Below are positions 25,108-33,622 of a DNA stretch of 64,000 nucleotides, one piece after another; position 1 is the stretch's first letter, and the number at the start of each line of letters is the position of its first letter. Below the pieces are notes generated by a model. It saw only the letters and a program-made list of their open reading frames with translations, had not been told where the DNA came from and ran no database searches. The DNA is from Marinomonas sp. SBI8L. Lineage in GTDB: Bacteria > Pseudomonadota > Gammaproteobacteria > Pseudomonadales > Marinomonadaceae. The position numbers and the translations under genes are program-made. The stretch is from NCBI RefSeq assembly GCF_001624705.1, contig NZ_JSEO01000006.1:124001-188000 (forward strand), in the 5' to 3' direction.

Positions 25108-26085
25108 ATGTCGGCAAAACTCTATATTCGTTCTTTTAGCTTTGCCACATATACGCATCTTCACGACTATAGCCAGTTGGTTATTCCTATTCGTGGTGCT
25201 GCTGATAACTTCACCGAAATGGGAAGCGGGCGTATCGGCCCAGGTCAATGTATTGTCTTTCCTAAAGGATGTGAGCACAAGTTTGTACCGGATGAAGGTT
25301 CAAGCTTTTTAGTGGCAGACATGGAAGAACTCCCTCCTAGCCTAGCGTGCCTTTCTCATCCTGTTATTAGCATTCCTCCTGCACTTCAGCTTTTTTGTGG
25401 TTATGTTGAAAAACAGCTGGAATACCCTATTAGTAAGCATTTATATGAATCTATGGGGGAAATGTTTATGACAATACTAGAAGAACAGACCTTTATTCCA
25501 AGACTAGATCCAAGAATTGCCAGAGTTTTAGAATACTTTGAAAAAGATATTAGTGTGACACCGAGTCTTGGGAACCTGCGAATAAGTCCTCCCGCCTCAG
25601 CGTGTGGATAAAAGCACCTAGATTTATGGCGAGGTGCGCAACTTAATAGTTATTCTATTGATAAGCTCCTCAACGTCAAGATAGGGCTTTTAGACCACGC
25701 CCTTCGGGTCTTTCAGAAAAAGTAACACCCTGCGTTATCCCTTTTTGAAAGGTACCTACATTACTTCAAAGTGATGCCTTGATTGGTACTTTTTCTGAAA
25801 AGACTGAGAAGAGGTGACTTAATCGCAGGTTCCCTAACTACATTAGCGCAAGTAGCCTGCTTAAGTGTGAGCCAACTTAAAAATCTTTTTAAAAAAGAAA
25901 CAGGCCAGACCACCAGCCAATATTTATTATCTATTCGTATGACTAAAGCAAGAGGACTACTTGCTCATACAGATACCCCCGTGAATATCGTAGCGAATAG
26001 CGTCGGCTATCAAGACCTTTCAGCCTTTAGCCACCGCTTTTCAATTTATTTTGGGCATTCTCCCAGCAATTCACGCCATCAATAA
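25108..26085 (+). pseudogene. AraC-family regulator gene split by repeat copy 3
   Basis: From ATG 25108 (GGGAGG five bases upstream) the N-terminal cupin-type sensor domain runs for 154 codons (THLHDYSQLVIPIRG, FPKGCEHKFVPDEG) to VTPSL. The 263-bp element then interrupts it. From 25834 the C-terminal DNA-binding domain resumes (LTTLAQVACLSVSQLKNLF, then VANSVGYQDLSAFSHRFS) to 26085. Left and right parts share the same frame register, so one original gene of about 240 residues is clear. The C-terminal part alone could not be expressed as a normal regulator. It precedes an EamA transporter gene that is itself broken. Confidence 0.88.
25570..25834 (-). repeat. Dispersed inverted-repeat element, copy 3 (full length, inverted)
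   Basis: The 263-bp core (25571-25833) is in the opposite orientation to copies 2 and 4. The left end is GGAACCTGCGAATAAGTC and the right end is the complement of GGAACCTGCGATTAAGTC. Internal landmarks shared with the others are CCCTTCGGGTCTTTCAGAAA and TCCCGCCTCAGCGTG. It interrupts the AraC gene between its sensor and DNA-binding domains. The flanks (CTTG and CTAA) do not form a clear duplication. Confidence 0.9.
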
Positions 26086-26182
26086 TAGTTTGATCTTTTC
26101 AAATAAGTTAATCGGCTTTTTACAACATTAAATAATTTCCAATATGGGTATACTGCAACACATCATTTAAGAGGAATAACTG

Positions 26183-27121
26183 ATGAATTCACGTAAAGAT
26201 ATTGATCGTTTAGCCATCACGATCGTTGCCCTAGTCAGCTTAATTTGGGGCTTACAACAAGTCTTTGTTAAAGCAGTAGCATCCGATATGTCACCTGTTT
26301 TACAAATTGCATTAAGATCTGGCATTGCAGCTATTCTCGTAACAAGTGTCATGCTTTGGTGAAAAGAGACTTTAATCAATCGCAGCACCTTCAAACCAGG
26401 AATTATCGCAGGCTTACTTTTCTCTCTTGAGTTCTTTTTTGTCGGCGAAGGATTACGCCATACAACAGCGTCTCACATGGTTGTCTTCATGTATACCGCC
26501 CCTATTTTTGTTGCATTCAGCCTTCACTTCACCGTTAAGTCAGAACAACTCAAGCCACTTCAATGGTTCGGCATTATCGTTGCTTTTATCGGGATATCGC
26601 TGACATTCCTTTTAAGAGAAGCAGAATCAGGTACAGCAAGTGCGCCAAATATGCTTTGGGGAGATTTGTTGGCTATTTTCGGTGCTATCTCTTGGTCAGC
26701 AACAACCGTACTTGTGCGTAAATCAAGTTTAGCCTCAGCCCCAGCAACACAAACCCTCTGGTATCAGTTGATTGTTTCATTTGTCGTCATTTTTATTGTG
26801 GCGATAGTAACAGGGCAAACCCAATATTCATTGACCCCAACCGTTATGGGTAACCTAGTTTTCCAAGGAATCATTGTCACCTTTGCAAGTTACCTCATTT
26901 GGTTCTGGTTACTAAGGCAATATTCAGCTTCGCAACTTGGTGTGTTTACCTTTATGACACCCATGTTTGGTATAGGGTTTGGAGTATGGATTTTAGATGA
27001 GCCACTTGAAATGAGTTTTATCTATGGCGCCATTTTAGTCATGCTGGGCATAGTTCTCGTTAATGGACATAAACGCATTGCATCAGGCCTTAAACTTTTA
27101 TTGCGTAAACCAATCTCTTAA
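26183..27121 (+). pseudogene. EamA/DMT-family transporter with an in-frame nonsense codon
   Basis: The frame from ATG 26183 (AAGAGGA upstream) encodes a typical DMT transporter N-terminus (ALVSLIWGLQQVFVKAVAS). It then hits TGA at 26360-26362 right after VMLW, and continues in the same frame with no indel to 27121 (312 codons in all, ten hydrophobic segments). The second EamA repeat is intact (WGDLLAIFGAISWSATTVLV). The gene is therefore inactivated by a single base change unless the stop is read through or an internal start at 26477 is used. It follows a broken AraC regulator, so the pair has probably lost function together. Confidence 0.85.
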
Positions 27122-27168
27122 AAACATACTTTTATTAGAGGTGCATAATTATCCGCATTAAGATAACT

Positions 27169-27207
27169 GGCTTAAAGCAGATGAAATACAATTTTTTGCT
27201 TTAAGCC
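27169..27207. terminator. Hairpin between convergent EamA and diguanylate cyclase genes
   Basis: GGCTTAAAGC and GCTTTAAGCC form a perfect 10-bp stem with a loop of about 19 bases ending in a T run. The right arm overlaps the diguanylate cyclase stop codon. Confidence 0.55.
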
Positions 27208-29414
27208 ATTTTACTGTCCATGATTTTTTCATTTGACAAACAAGTATTCGAAGCCTGATTACGGCCATTGGCTTTAGCCAAATAAAGCGCCTTGTCACTA
27301 CGTCTAATAACTTGTTCCCATGACACATCACCAATACCTACCTGAGCACAGCCAACACTCACAGTAACGACTTCATAATGGCTTTTGTCATGCTTAATTT
27401 TGAGTTTTTTAACATCTTCTACCATCTTTCTAGCCTGTGCATAAGCTTTATCTAGGTCTGATTCAGGCAAGACACAAATAAACTCTTCTCCTCCAAATCG
27501 GTAAATTTGCTCCGATTTAACTAGGTGAGCATTCAAACAGTTAACGACTTGAATAAGGGTGTTATCGCCTTCTTGGTGGCCATAAAAGTCATTAAATTTT
27601 TTGAAGTAATCAACGTCAAATAGAAGGACAGCATAGGCTTGGCCTTCTTCTTTGAAACGGGTATGAGTCAGGTTTAAATGCCTTTCTAGGCCCCTGCGAT
27701 TGCCTATATTTAGCATCATGTCTAGCATAGCAAGCTCTTCTAAATGGCGATTAGCGACTTCCAACTTAAGCGTTCTTTCTTTCACTGTTTTTTCTAAGTC
27801 ACTGTTGAGCTTTTTAATTTTCTCTTCGTTCTCAGTAAGCTCACTTATATCTACGTGGGTGCCAACAAATCTCTGCGCTTGGCCTTCGTCATCTCTAACC
27901 ACGATTCCACGAGTCAATATATGAACTAAGTGACCTTCTTTATGACGCATACGTACCTTATATTTAAAGGTGTTCTTATCTGAGTTTCGCACCGACTCAA
28001 TCTCTTCTTCTAAGTGCCTATGTTCCTTATTATCTAACAAATTAAAGTAGGTACTTGAGTCTTGTGTTAATTCATCAGAATCGTAGCCCAGCATCTGCTT
28101 CCAGCGGGGTGAGTAATACACTTTATTAGTATCTAGATGCCAATCCCAAAGGCCGTCGTTAGCACCTTTCATTGCCAATTCGAACCTTTCTTCACTCATT
28201 TCTAAGCGCTTTTGTCTATCCAGAATCACCTTGGCCATTTGTGAGAAAGTCTGGGATAACTCACGCAGTTCTCCAGTACTTGTAGTATCACTTTCTGCTT
28301 GGTAATTTCCTTCTTTTAAACGGTTTGCTTGGTCGACTAGACGACTAATCGGGTCAGTAATCGCTTTGGCAATCCATATTGCTGCAAGCATAAAAACGCA
28401 CAAAGTAATGACAAAAATAAAAGCGTAAAGGTTTTTTAGTTCATAAGAGACTTGGTTTATGTTTTTTTCTGACACCATCAAGGCAATAGAATATTGACTA
28501 GAGGCAATAGGGCTATAAAACAGATAGTTGGTTTCGCCCGTTTCTTTTAAAGTAAATTCTGTCACACCAGACAGTCTCTGCATCATGGCTGTATGAGATT
28601 CATGAAGGCCAACTTCAGGTTCTTGATAAATATTACTGGATACTGAAATAGGTAGACCTTTTGCGTCTTTAACTACTTCACCCTTTTCATTTTGTTTTAA
28701 TCGCACCAGTTTATCTTGGTCCCAATGGTACCAATATGTACCACTCGAACTGATTAACATAACCTTTGGTGTCCAGTTAAATTGCGAAAAAATAGTACGG
28801 GTTAAATCAGTAATCATGGTGGAGATGCGATCCCACTCTATCGAGGCACCCACCATGCCTTTAAGCTGATTATCATCAAATACTGTGGTTGCTATGATCA
28901 ATTGGCTCACGCCAGTAGAATAAGAAATGATAGGGTCAGAAAGGTGAGTAATGGTTTTTTCTGACAAGTTATTGCCCACGGTTTCTTGCCAATACTCCCT
29001 AGAAGTTAAAAATTTTGCTTTAGAGTTTGGGTCTGTATCATCAAAGGTACATTTATAATTCTGGGCTAAATTACCACAGGCAGTGTTATATAAGTGCCCT
29101 TCTTTATCACTCACAAGCAGTTTTTCATAACGTCCATTCTGACGTAATAACTCTTTTTTAAGAAGAGGTATAAACTGAGTTGGCTCTAAGGATTTTACTT
29201 GCTCAATCTGAGCATAAATTTCAACTTCGCGGATACTGCTATAAAACTCATCAGAGAGTTTAGAAGACATAAGTTGCAAATAGTTTTGAATGGTATGTTT
29301 GGTATCTTTTTCCGCATCGTTAGTAACATGCCAAAGTACAAAAAAGATCAAAATAGAGACAGGAACTAGGGTTGTTACAATCAAAGAAAGCGATATCTTG
29401 TATCTTAAGTTCAT
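27201..29414 (-). CDS. Membrane diguanylate cyclase (Cache-HAMP-PAS-GGDEF)
   Basis: This 737-residue sensor has one membrane helix near the N-terminus (residues about 8-28), a large periplasmic Cache-type sensor region, and a second helix around 330-350. A HAMP segment follows (ITDPISRLVDQANRLKEGNY), then a PAS domain with PAC end (GANDGLWDWHLDTNKVYYSP to RFVGTHVDISEL), a coiled linker and a C-terminal GGDEF domain. The active-site loop is FGGEEF, so catalysis is likely. The substrate and metal residues LFDVDYFKKFND are present. It makes c-di-GMP in response to a periplasmic or cytoplasmic signal. No I-site RxxD is obvious before the loop. Confidence 0.93.
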   Translation of the reverse strand: MNLRYKISLSLIVTTLVPVSILIFFVLWHVTNDAEKDTKHTIQNYLQLMSSKLSDEFYSSIREVEIYAQIEQVKSLEPTQFIPLLKKELLRQNGRYEKLLVSDKEGHLYNTACGNLAQNYKCTFDDTDPNSKAKFLTSREYWQETVGNNLSEKTITHLSDPIISYSTGVSQLIIATTVFDDNQLKGMVGASIEWDRISTMITDLTRTIFSQFNWTPKVMLISSSGTYWYHWDQDKLVRLKQNEKGEVVKDAKGLPISVSSNIYQEPEVGLHESHTAMMQRLSGVTEFTLKETGETNYLFYSPIASSQYSIALMVSEKNINQVSYELKNLYAFIFVITLCVFMLAAIWIAKAITDPISRLVDQANRLKEGNYQAESDTTSTGELRELSQTFSQMAKVILDRQKRLEMSEERFELAMKGANDGLWDWHLDTNKVYYSPRWKQMLGYDSDELTQDSSTYFNLLDNKEHRHLEEEIESVRNSDKNTFKYKVRMRHKEGHLVHILTRGIVVRDDEGQAQRFVGTHVDISELTENEEKIKKLNSDLEKTVKERTLKLEVANRHLEELAMLDMMLNIGNRRGLERHLNLTHTRFKEEGQAYAVLLFDVDYFKKFNDFYGHQEGDNTLIQVVNCLNAHLVKSEQIYRFGGEEFICVLPESDLDKAYAQARKMVEDVKKLKIKHDKSHYEVVTVSVGCAQVGIGDVSWEQVIRRSDKALYLAKANGRNQASNTCLSNEKIMDSKMA

Positions 29415-29720
29415 GCTTGTTTTCCCCTAAAGGTTAACAGCAACCCTTGCATGCAATGAGTCCATTCAATTAATCAAGAATTTCAAATAGCTTATTGCAA
29501 CTTTCAAAGCAGTTTACTAACTTTGACACTATTCTGACTAAAATCTTTGTATTTGCATTATGAATACTAGTTCATTATAAATCTTGTGATAGCGTTTTTT
29601 GTAAAAGACTGTTTATTTGTAGCGATAAAAAATGGGAGTGTGAGTATTTTTGCTCACTTCTCCCTAAGCTTCTTCTAGCCTATTTCCCCTCAATGAAAGA
29701 GTACCTAATGTTGACTAAGA
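29415..29720. other. Intergenic region between diguanylate cyclase and haem operon
   Basis: No gene is seen. It holds the promoter of the diguanylate cyclase on the right and the terminator of the haem operon (29634-29664). Confidence 0.6.
29634..29664 (-). terminator. Terminator of the haem-uptake operon
   Basis: GGGAG-tG-TGAG and CTCA-Ct-TCTCCC form an almost perfect stem. On the minus strand it is followed by ATTTTTT, about 57 bp after the hmuV stop. Confidence 0.8.
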
Positions 29721-30497
29721 TTAGCTTGCAACCACCAGTGGGTAATGATGCTCTGGGTGCGACATGACAGTTACCTTAATGCCATAGAGGCTTTCAATTT
29801 GTTGAGGTGTCAGTACGGTTTTCACGTCACCTTGCGCTACACATAAGCCTTCTGACAGTAAAATAATCCGATCAGCATATTGGGCTGCAAGGTTGAGATC
29901 ATGCAATATAGCCAAAACCCCCACACCTTCCTTCGCTAAATCACGAGCTAAGCTTAAGGTTTGATGCTGATGAGGAAGGTCAAGCGCTGATGTGGGTTCA
30001 TCTAGCAACAAATAACGCTCACCTAAATCATTTTTTTGCCAAATTTGGGTTAGCACTCTAGCAAGCTGAACTCTTTGTTTTTCCCCTCCAGATAATGAGG
30101 GATAAAGTGCATCCGCTAGATGAGAAACATCTGCTTTTGACATGGCTTCAGTGATAAGCTGATGATCCAGTACACGACCTGTACTATGAGGTAATCGCCC
30201 TAGGTTAATCACTTCACTCACGCTAAAGGGAAACGCCAAGGCTGATGATTGAGGTAAAACACCTAATAGTTTTGCAACATCAGATGCTTTCCAGCTTTTT
30301 AAATCTTTTCCTTCGAGTATGACCTGGCCTTCATAATGTCTGTGCTCCCCGCTAAGCACCTTAAACAATGTCGATTTACCAGCACCATTTGGCCCTAGAA
30401 TCGCAACCACTTCATTACTGCCTAATTTAAAATTAATATCAGATAGCAGTTTCTTAGTACCTATTTTTAAACTTAGGTTTTTAACTTCAAGGCTCAT
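29721..30497 (-). CDS. hmuV: Haemin ABC transporter ATP-binding protein HmuV
   Basis: This 258-residue ATPase has Walker A GPNGAGKST, signature LSGGEKQRVQLARVL, Walker B LLLDEPTSALD and the switch His in AILHDLNLAA. The N-terminal region and length fit HmuV/BhuV. It overlaps hmuU by 4 bp (ATGA), and hmuU and hmuT overlap in the same way, so hmuSTUV is one translational unit. It powers haem import across the inner membrane. Confidence 0.95.
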   Translation of the reverse strand: MSLEVKNLSLKIGTKKLLSDINFKLGSNEVVAILGPNGAGKSTLFKVLSGEHRHYEGQVILEGKDLKSWKASDVAKLLGVLPQSSALAFPFSVSEVINLGRLPHSTGRVLDHQLITEAMSKADVSHLADALYPSLSGGEKQRVQLARVLTQIWQKNDLGERYLLLDEPTSALDLPHQHQTLSLARDLAKEGVGVLAILHDLNLAAQYADRIILLSEGLCVAQGDVKTVLTPQQIESLYGIKVTVMSHPEHHYPLVVAS

Positions 30498-31585
30498 AAT
30501 GCATTGCTCCTAGCGCGATATACCACCATACCAATAAAGAAGGGCCCGCCAATCAAGGTAGTAATTAACCCTATTGGCAACTCTGCTGGCGCAATAATCG
30601 TACGAGAAACGATATCCGCAACAAGCAAGAACAAACCACCTAACAAGGCACTTAGCACCAAGAGGTACCTATGGTCTGGCCCTAAGGTTAGACGTACTAA
30701 ATGCGGCACTATCAAACCAACAAACCCTATCATTCCTGAGACAGAAACACAGGCCCCCACCGCAATGGCAGTTAGAAGAATCAGGCGACGTTTTACTTTC
30801 TCAACATCAATGCCTAAATGCCTCGCTTCAGATTCACCTAACAAAAGTGCATTTAACTCTTTAGCGTAAAGTGGAATTAAAACCAAGGGAATAGCAATGA
30901 AAGACCCAGCTGTCAGTACACTTTGCCAAGTGGCTCCACCAACACTTCCCATAGCCCAAAAGGTCAAGGTTCTCAGTTGGCTATCATCAGCTAGGTAAGT
31001 TAGAAAACCGACTGCGGCACCTGTCACTATGCCTATCGCTATGCCTGCTAAAAGCATACTCGTTACAGACGTACCATATTTAGTCGTTGCGATTCTAGCC
31101 ACTAGGCTAGTGGTTAATAGCGCTCCTAAAAATGACGCCACCATCAAGCTATATTGCCCTAACCATTCACTGATAAAAGTCAGGCTAGTGCCACCAAGTA
31201 CTATCATGGAAACCGCGGCTAAGGAGGCTCCACCTGTCACTCCCACAAGACCTGGGTCTGCTAATGGATTACGAAACAAGCCTTGCATCGCTGCACCACA
31301 AACAGCAAGCGCAGCACCAACCAAAATAGCGAGTAAGGTTCGAGGCAAACGAATTGCACTTATGATGGTATCCACAGTGGCACTAACATTTGACTCGTGC
31401 AGACCTAATTTGGCTGTAATCACACTTAGAGAATCCAGCATGCTAACTTGCATTGGGCCAATACCCACGGAAGCTAGAAAAGAGACCGCTAATGCGATAA
31501 TCAGTAAGAGAGTTGCAAAACGAACTCGCCGCTCTCTCGCACTGAGCAAAGATTCATTTATGGGAGTAGACAGGGTTGAGATCAT
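30494..31585 (-). CDS. hmuU: Haemin ABC transporter permease HmuU (FecCD family)
   Basis: This 363-residue permease has about ten membrane helices, with the FecCD landmarks GLFRNPLADPGLVGVTGGAS, GESEARHLGIDVEKVKRR (coupling region) and GFVGLIVPHLVRLTLGPDHR. It overlaps both hmuV and hmuT by 4 bp. The dimer forms the haem channel with HmuV. Confidence 0.95.
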   Translation of the reverse strand: MISTLSTPINESLLSARERRVRFATLLLIIALAVSFLASVGIGPMQVSMLDSLSVITAKLGLHESNVSATVDTIISAIRLPRTLLAILVGAALAVCGAAMQGLFRNPLADPGLVGVTGGASLAAVSMIVLGGTSLTFISEWLGQYSLMVASFLGALLTTSLVARIATTKYGTSVTSMLLAGIAIGIVTGAAVGFLTYLADDSQLRTLTFWAMGSVGGATWQSVLTAGSFIAIPLVLIPLYAKELNALLLGESEARHLGIDVEKVKRRLILLTAIAVGACVSVSGMIGFVGLIVPHLVRLTLGPDHRYLLVLSALLGGLFLLVADIVSRTIIAPAELPIGLITTLIGGPFFIGMVVYRARSNAL

Positions 31586-32439
31586 AGCTTGTTTATCTCC
31601 TGCTCTGCAGGATAAAACGCTTGCCCAAGCTCACGAATCGCGTCGGCAATACGCGGACCAAAGCCCAACATTTTCATACCATCCATAGTAACAAGACGTT
31701 GGTTTATGCCAGCAGGTGTTAGACTAAATCCAGCACCTTTAAGTTGCTCGATACTCGCACCATGATCGCCACCTCGATCCATCATTAAAATGATATCAGG
31801 CTGAGCCGCAATAACCGCTTCGACAGGCATAGGTTTATAACCACTAAAACCTTGAGCCGCATTAACACCACCAGCTAGATAAATAATTTCTGCAGCTTGA
31901 GTATCAGCACCTGACACCACAGGACTACCAGACTGCATACTCAGCACAAATAAGACTTTTACCTTGTCTTGGATATTGACCAGATTTTGTCTCGCCGCTA
32001 TGACATCAAGCTCTATTTTCTGCCACAACTGCTCGCCTTCGGCTTCTTTATCTAATAACGCTGAGACCGCTAAGATTTTTTCACGTACAGCATTGAGGCT
32101 AGGTTCAGCACTGTATTTAAAGACTTCAACACCCGCACCTTCTATTTGGTCTAGAATCTTATCCGGTCCTGAATCTTGTGTCGCTATCAGCACTTGTGGT
32201 TCTAATGATAAAACCCCTTCAGCAGAAATATTACGTTTGTAACCAATTTGAGGCAGAGATCTAGCGCTCACAGGAAAACCTGACGTGGTATCTACCCCTA
32301 CAAGTTTATCCTCTTGGCCTAAAGCATAGACAATTTCTGTTAATGACCCGTCTGCAGAGACGATGCGCTTAACCTCATCAGCAAGCACAAACTGGCTTGC
32401 TAACAACATAGTTAAGGCAATTGAAATGGATTTCATCAT
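31582..32439 (-). CDS. hmuT: Haemin periplasmic binding protein HmuT
   Basis: This 285-residue protein has a signal peptide (SIALTMLLASQFVLA) and the cluster A-2 binding-protein fold. The segment QIGYKRNISAEGVLSLEPQ matches the haem-ligand Tyr loop known from ShuT/PhuT. The C-terminal part has GFGPRIADAIRELGQAFYP. It carries haem from the outer-membrane receptor to HmuUV. It overlaps hmuS upstream and hmuU downstream by 4 bp. Confidence 0.95.
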   Translation of the reverse strand: MMKSISIALTMLLASQFVLADEVKRIVSADGSLTEIVYALGQEDKLVGVDTTSGFPVSARSLPQIGYKRNISAEGVLSLEPQVLIATQDSGPDKILDQIEGAGVEVFKYSAEPSLNAVREKILAVSALLDKEAEGEQLWQKIELDVIAARQNLVNIQDKVKVLFVLSMQSGSPVVSGADTQAAEIIYLAGGVNAAQGFSGYKPMPVEAVIAAQPDIILMMDRGGDHGASIEQLKGAGFSLTPAGINQRLVTMDGMKMLGFGPRIADAIRELGQAFYPAEQEINKL

Positions 32440-33524
32440 GCCACTGCTTCCGTTTTAATCAAGCCTTCTGCAAAAGCGCGCCACTGCGCATTTTCTGGAT
32501 TTCCTTCTTCTCTTTGACCGAAGAACTGAGCAATGGTCTCACCCGCTTTGTCATATAATTCGACAGAAGTGATAGTTCCATCAACACTTGGTTTACGGAT
32601 CAACCATGCGGATTCAATATTGGCCGTTAACAGATGAAGATTAAACTCTGGATCAAGTATGTTTAGCCAAGGACCTAGCCTTTTCACTTTATTGATCGGA
32701 CCCGTATGAATTTGAATATTGCCGCGGTTACCCACAAAGCACATGATAGATAAGTCTGTTGCCGCAATTTCATTTAACAATGGCTCGATCAATTCTGGAT
32801 CAAACTCTTGAGCTAGTGGTGCGCCAACTAGCCTAAAAGACTGTACTCGGGAGATTTGATGCTTCTTTAATAAACCAAAGAATTGGTGCACATTACTCAT
32901 CTCACCCCATTCTTTTTTCAGCGCAGTTGTATCCACATCCTTGTCTGCTGCGTACTCAATCACATCTGGGTCGCGTTTCAGGGTCAATGCAGGGCTATCA
33001 AGCTTACAGTACTTATCTACTAGCGCTTCAAATGCCTGAAAATTACTATCGGCTTGTAGGTAAATCTTTTGAATTGCTATGCCTTCAACATCAAAAAACT
33101 GCAAGCTATAACGGGGGCCTGAATCTAAATCTTCGATTACAGCGAAACCTGAATCCCAACGACTAATAATGATACGTAAATCAATTTTTCTATCTGGCGT
33201 AATCACCAATCCCATAGGTCCATTGATACTGACATTATCGTAAATACCTTTACGCTCATGCACGGCGCTGTCATTACGTGTCAAAGTCATGATGTAACCT
33301 AGACTTGGAAAATCACGAATAATAGCGGCGAATTTGTTTGATAATCGCACACTACGTAAACCACATTGGGCTTCTAATAACTTCGCCTCTGCAACATTAA
33401 GCTGTTCTGCTGCATCACGACGACGAAGTTTTGGCTGATCCTGCATAAGCCTTTCGTATTTGGCTTTTAATGGAAGGCTATTTTTATTGGCTGCCGATTC
33501 AAATATGGTATTAAGTAACTGCAT
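32436..33524 (-). CDS. hmuS: Haemin-degrading / cytoplasmic haem-binding protein HmuS
   Basis: This 362-residue protein consists of two HemS repeats. LRRRDAAEQLNVAEAKLLEA lies near residue 35, and WGEMSNVHQFFGLLKKHQIS carries the candidate haem-ligand His (near residue 210, as in PhuS/HemS). It traffics or breaks down imported haem in the cytoplasm. It is the first of four overlapping hmu genes, 98 bp after the TonB receptor gene. Confidence 0.93.
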   Translation of the reverse strand: MQLLNTIFESAANKNSLPLKAKYERLMQDQPKLRRRDAAEQLNVAEAKLLEAQCGLRSVRLSNKFAAIIRDFPSLGYIMTLTRNDSAVHERKGIYDNVSINGPMGLVITPDRKIDLRIIISRWDSGFAVIEDLDSGPRYSLQFFDVEGIAIQKIYLQADSNFQAFEALVDKYCKLDSPALTLKRDPDVIEYAADKDVDTTALKKEWGEMSNVHQFFGLLKKHQISRVQSFRLVGAPLAQEFDPELIEPLLNEIAATDLSIMCFVGNRGNIQIHTGPINKVKRLGPWLNILDPEFNLHLLTANIESAWLIRKPSVDGTITSVELYDKAGETIAQFFGQREEGNPENAQWRAFAEGLIKTEAVA

Positions 33525-33622
33525 ATCTAGGTCTCTTTGAGGTTTATATCTTGTAAGTTGTCTATTTTTGCTATCAAAAAGAAAGGACTAACTACTGATT
33601 AGCCCATTCATTAGTTTGAAGA

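Noticed and set aside
13155-25834. Target-site duplications for repeat copies 2 and 3
   Set aside because: The flanking bases (AAAG/CTTT and CTTG/CTAA) do not match as direct repeats, and the frame arithmetic of the interrupted genes does not agree on one duplication length.
25783-26085. A separate 100-codon AraC-type gene beginning inside the repeat
   Set aside because: Its first codons are element sequence; it is the C-terminal half of the interrupted regulator.
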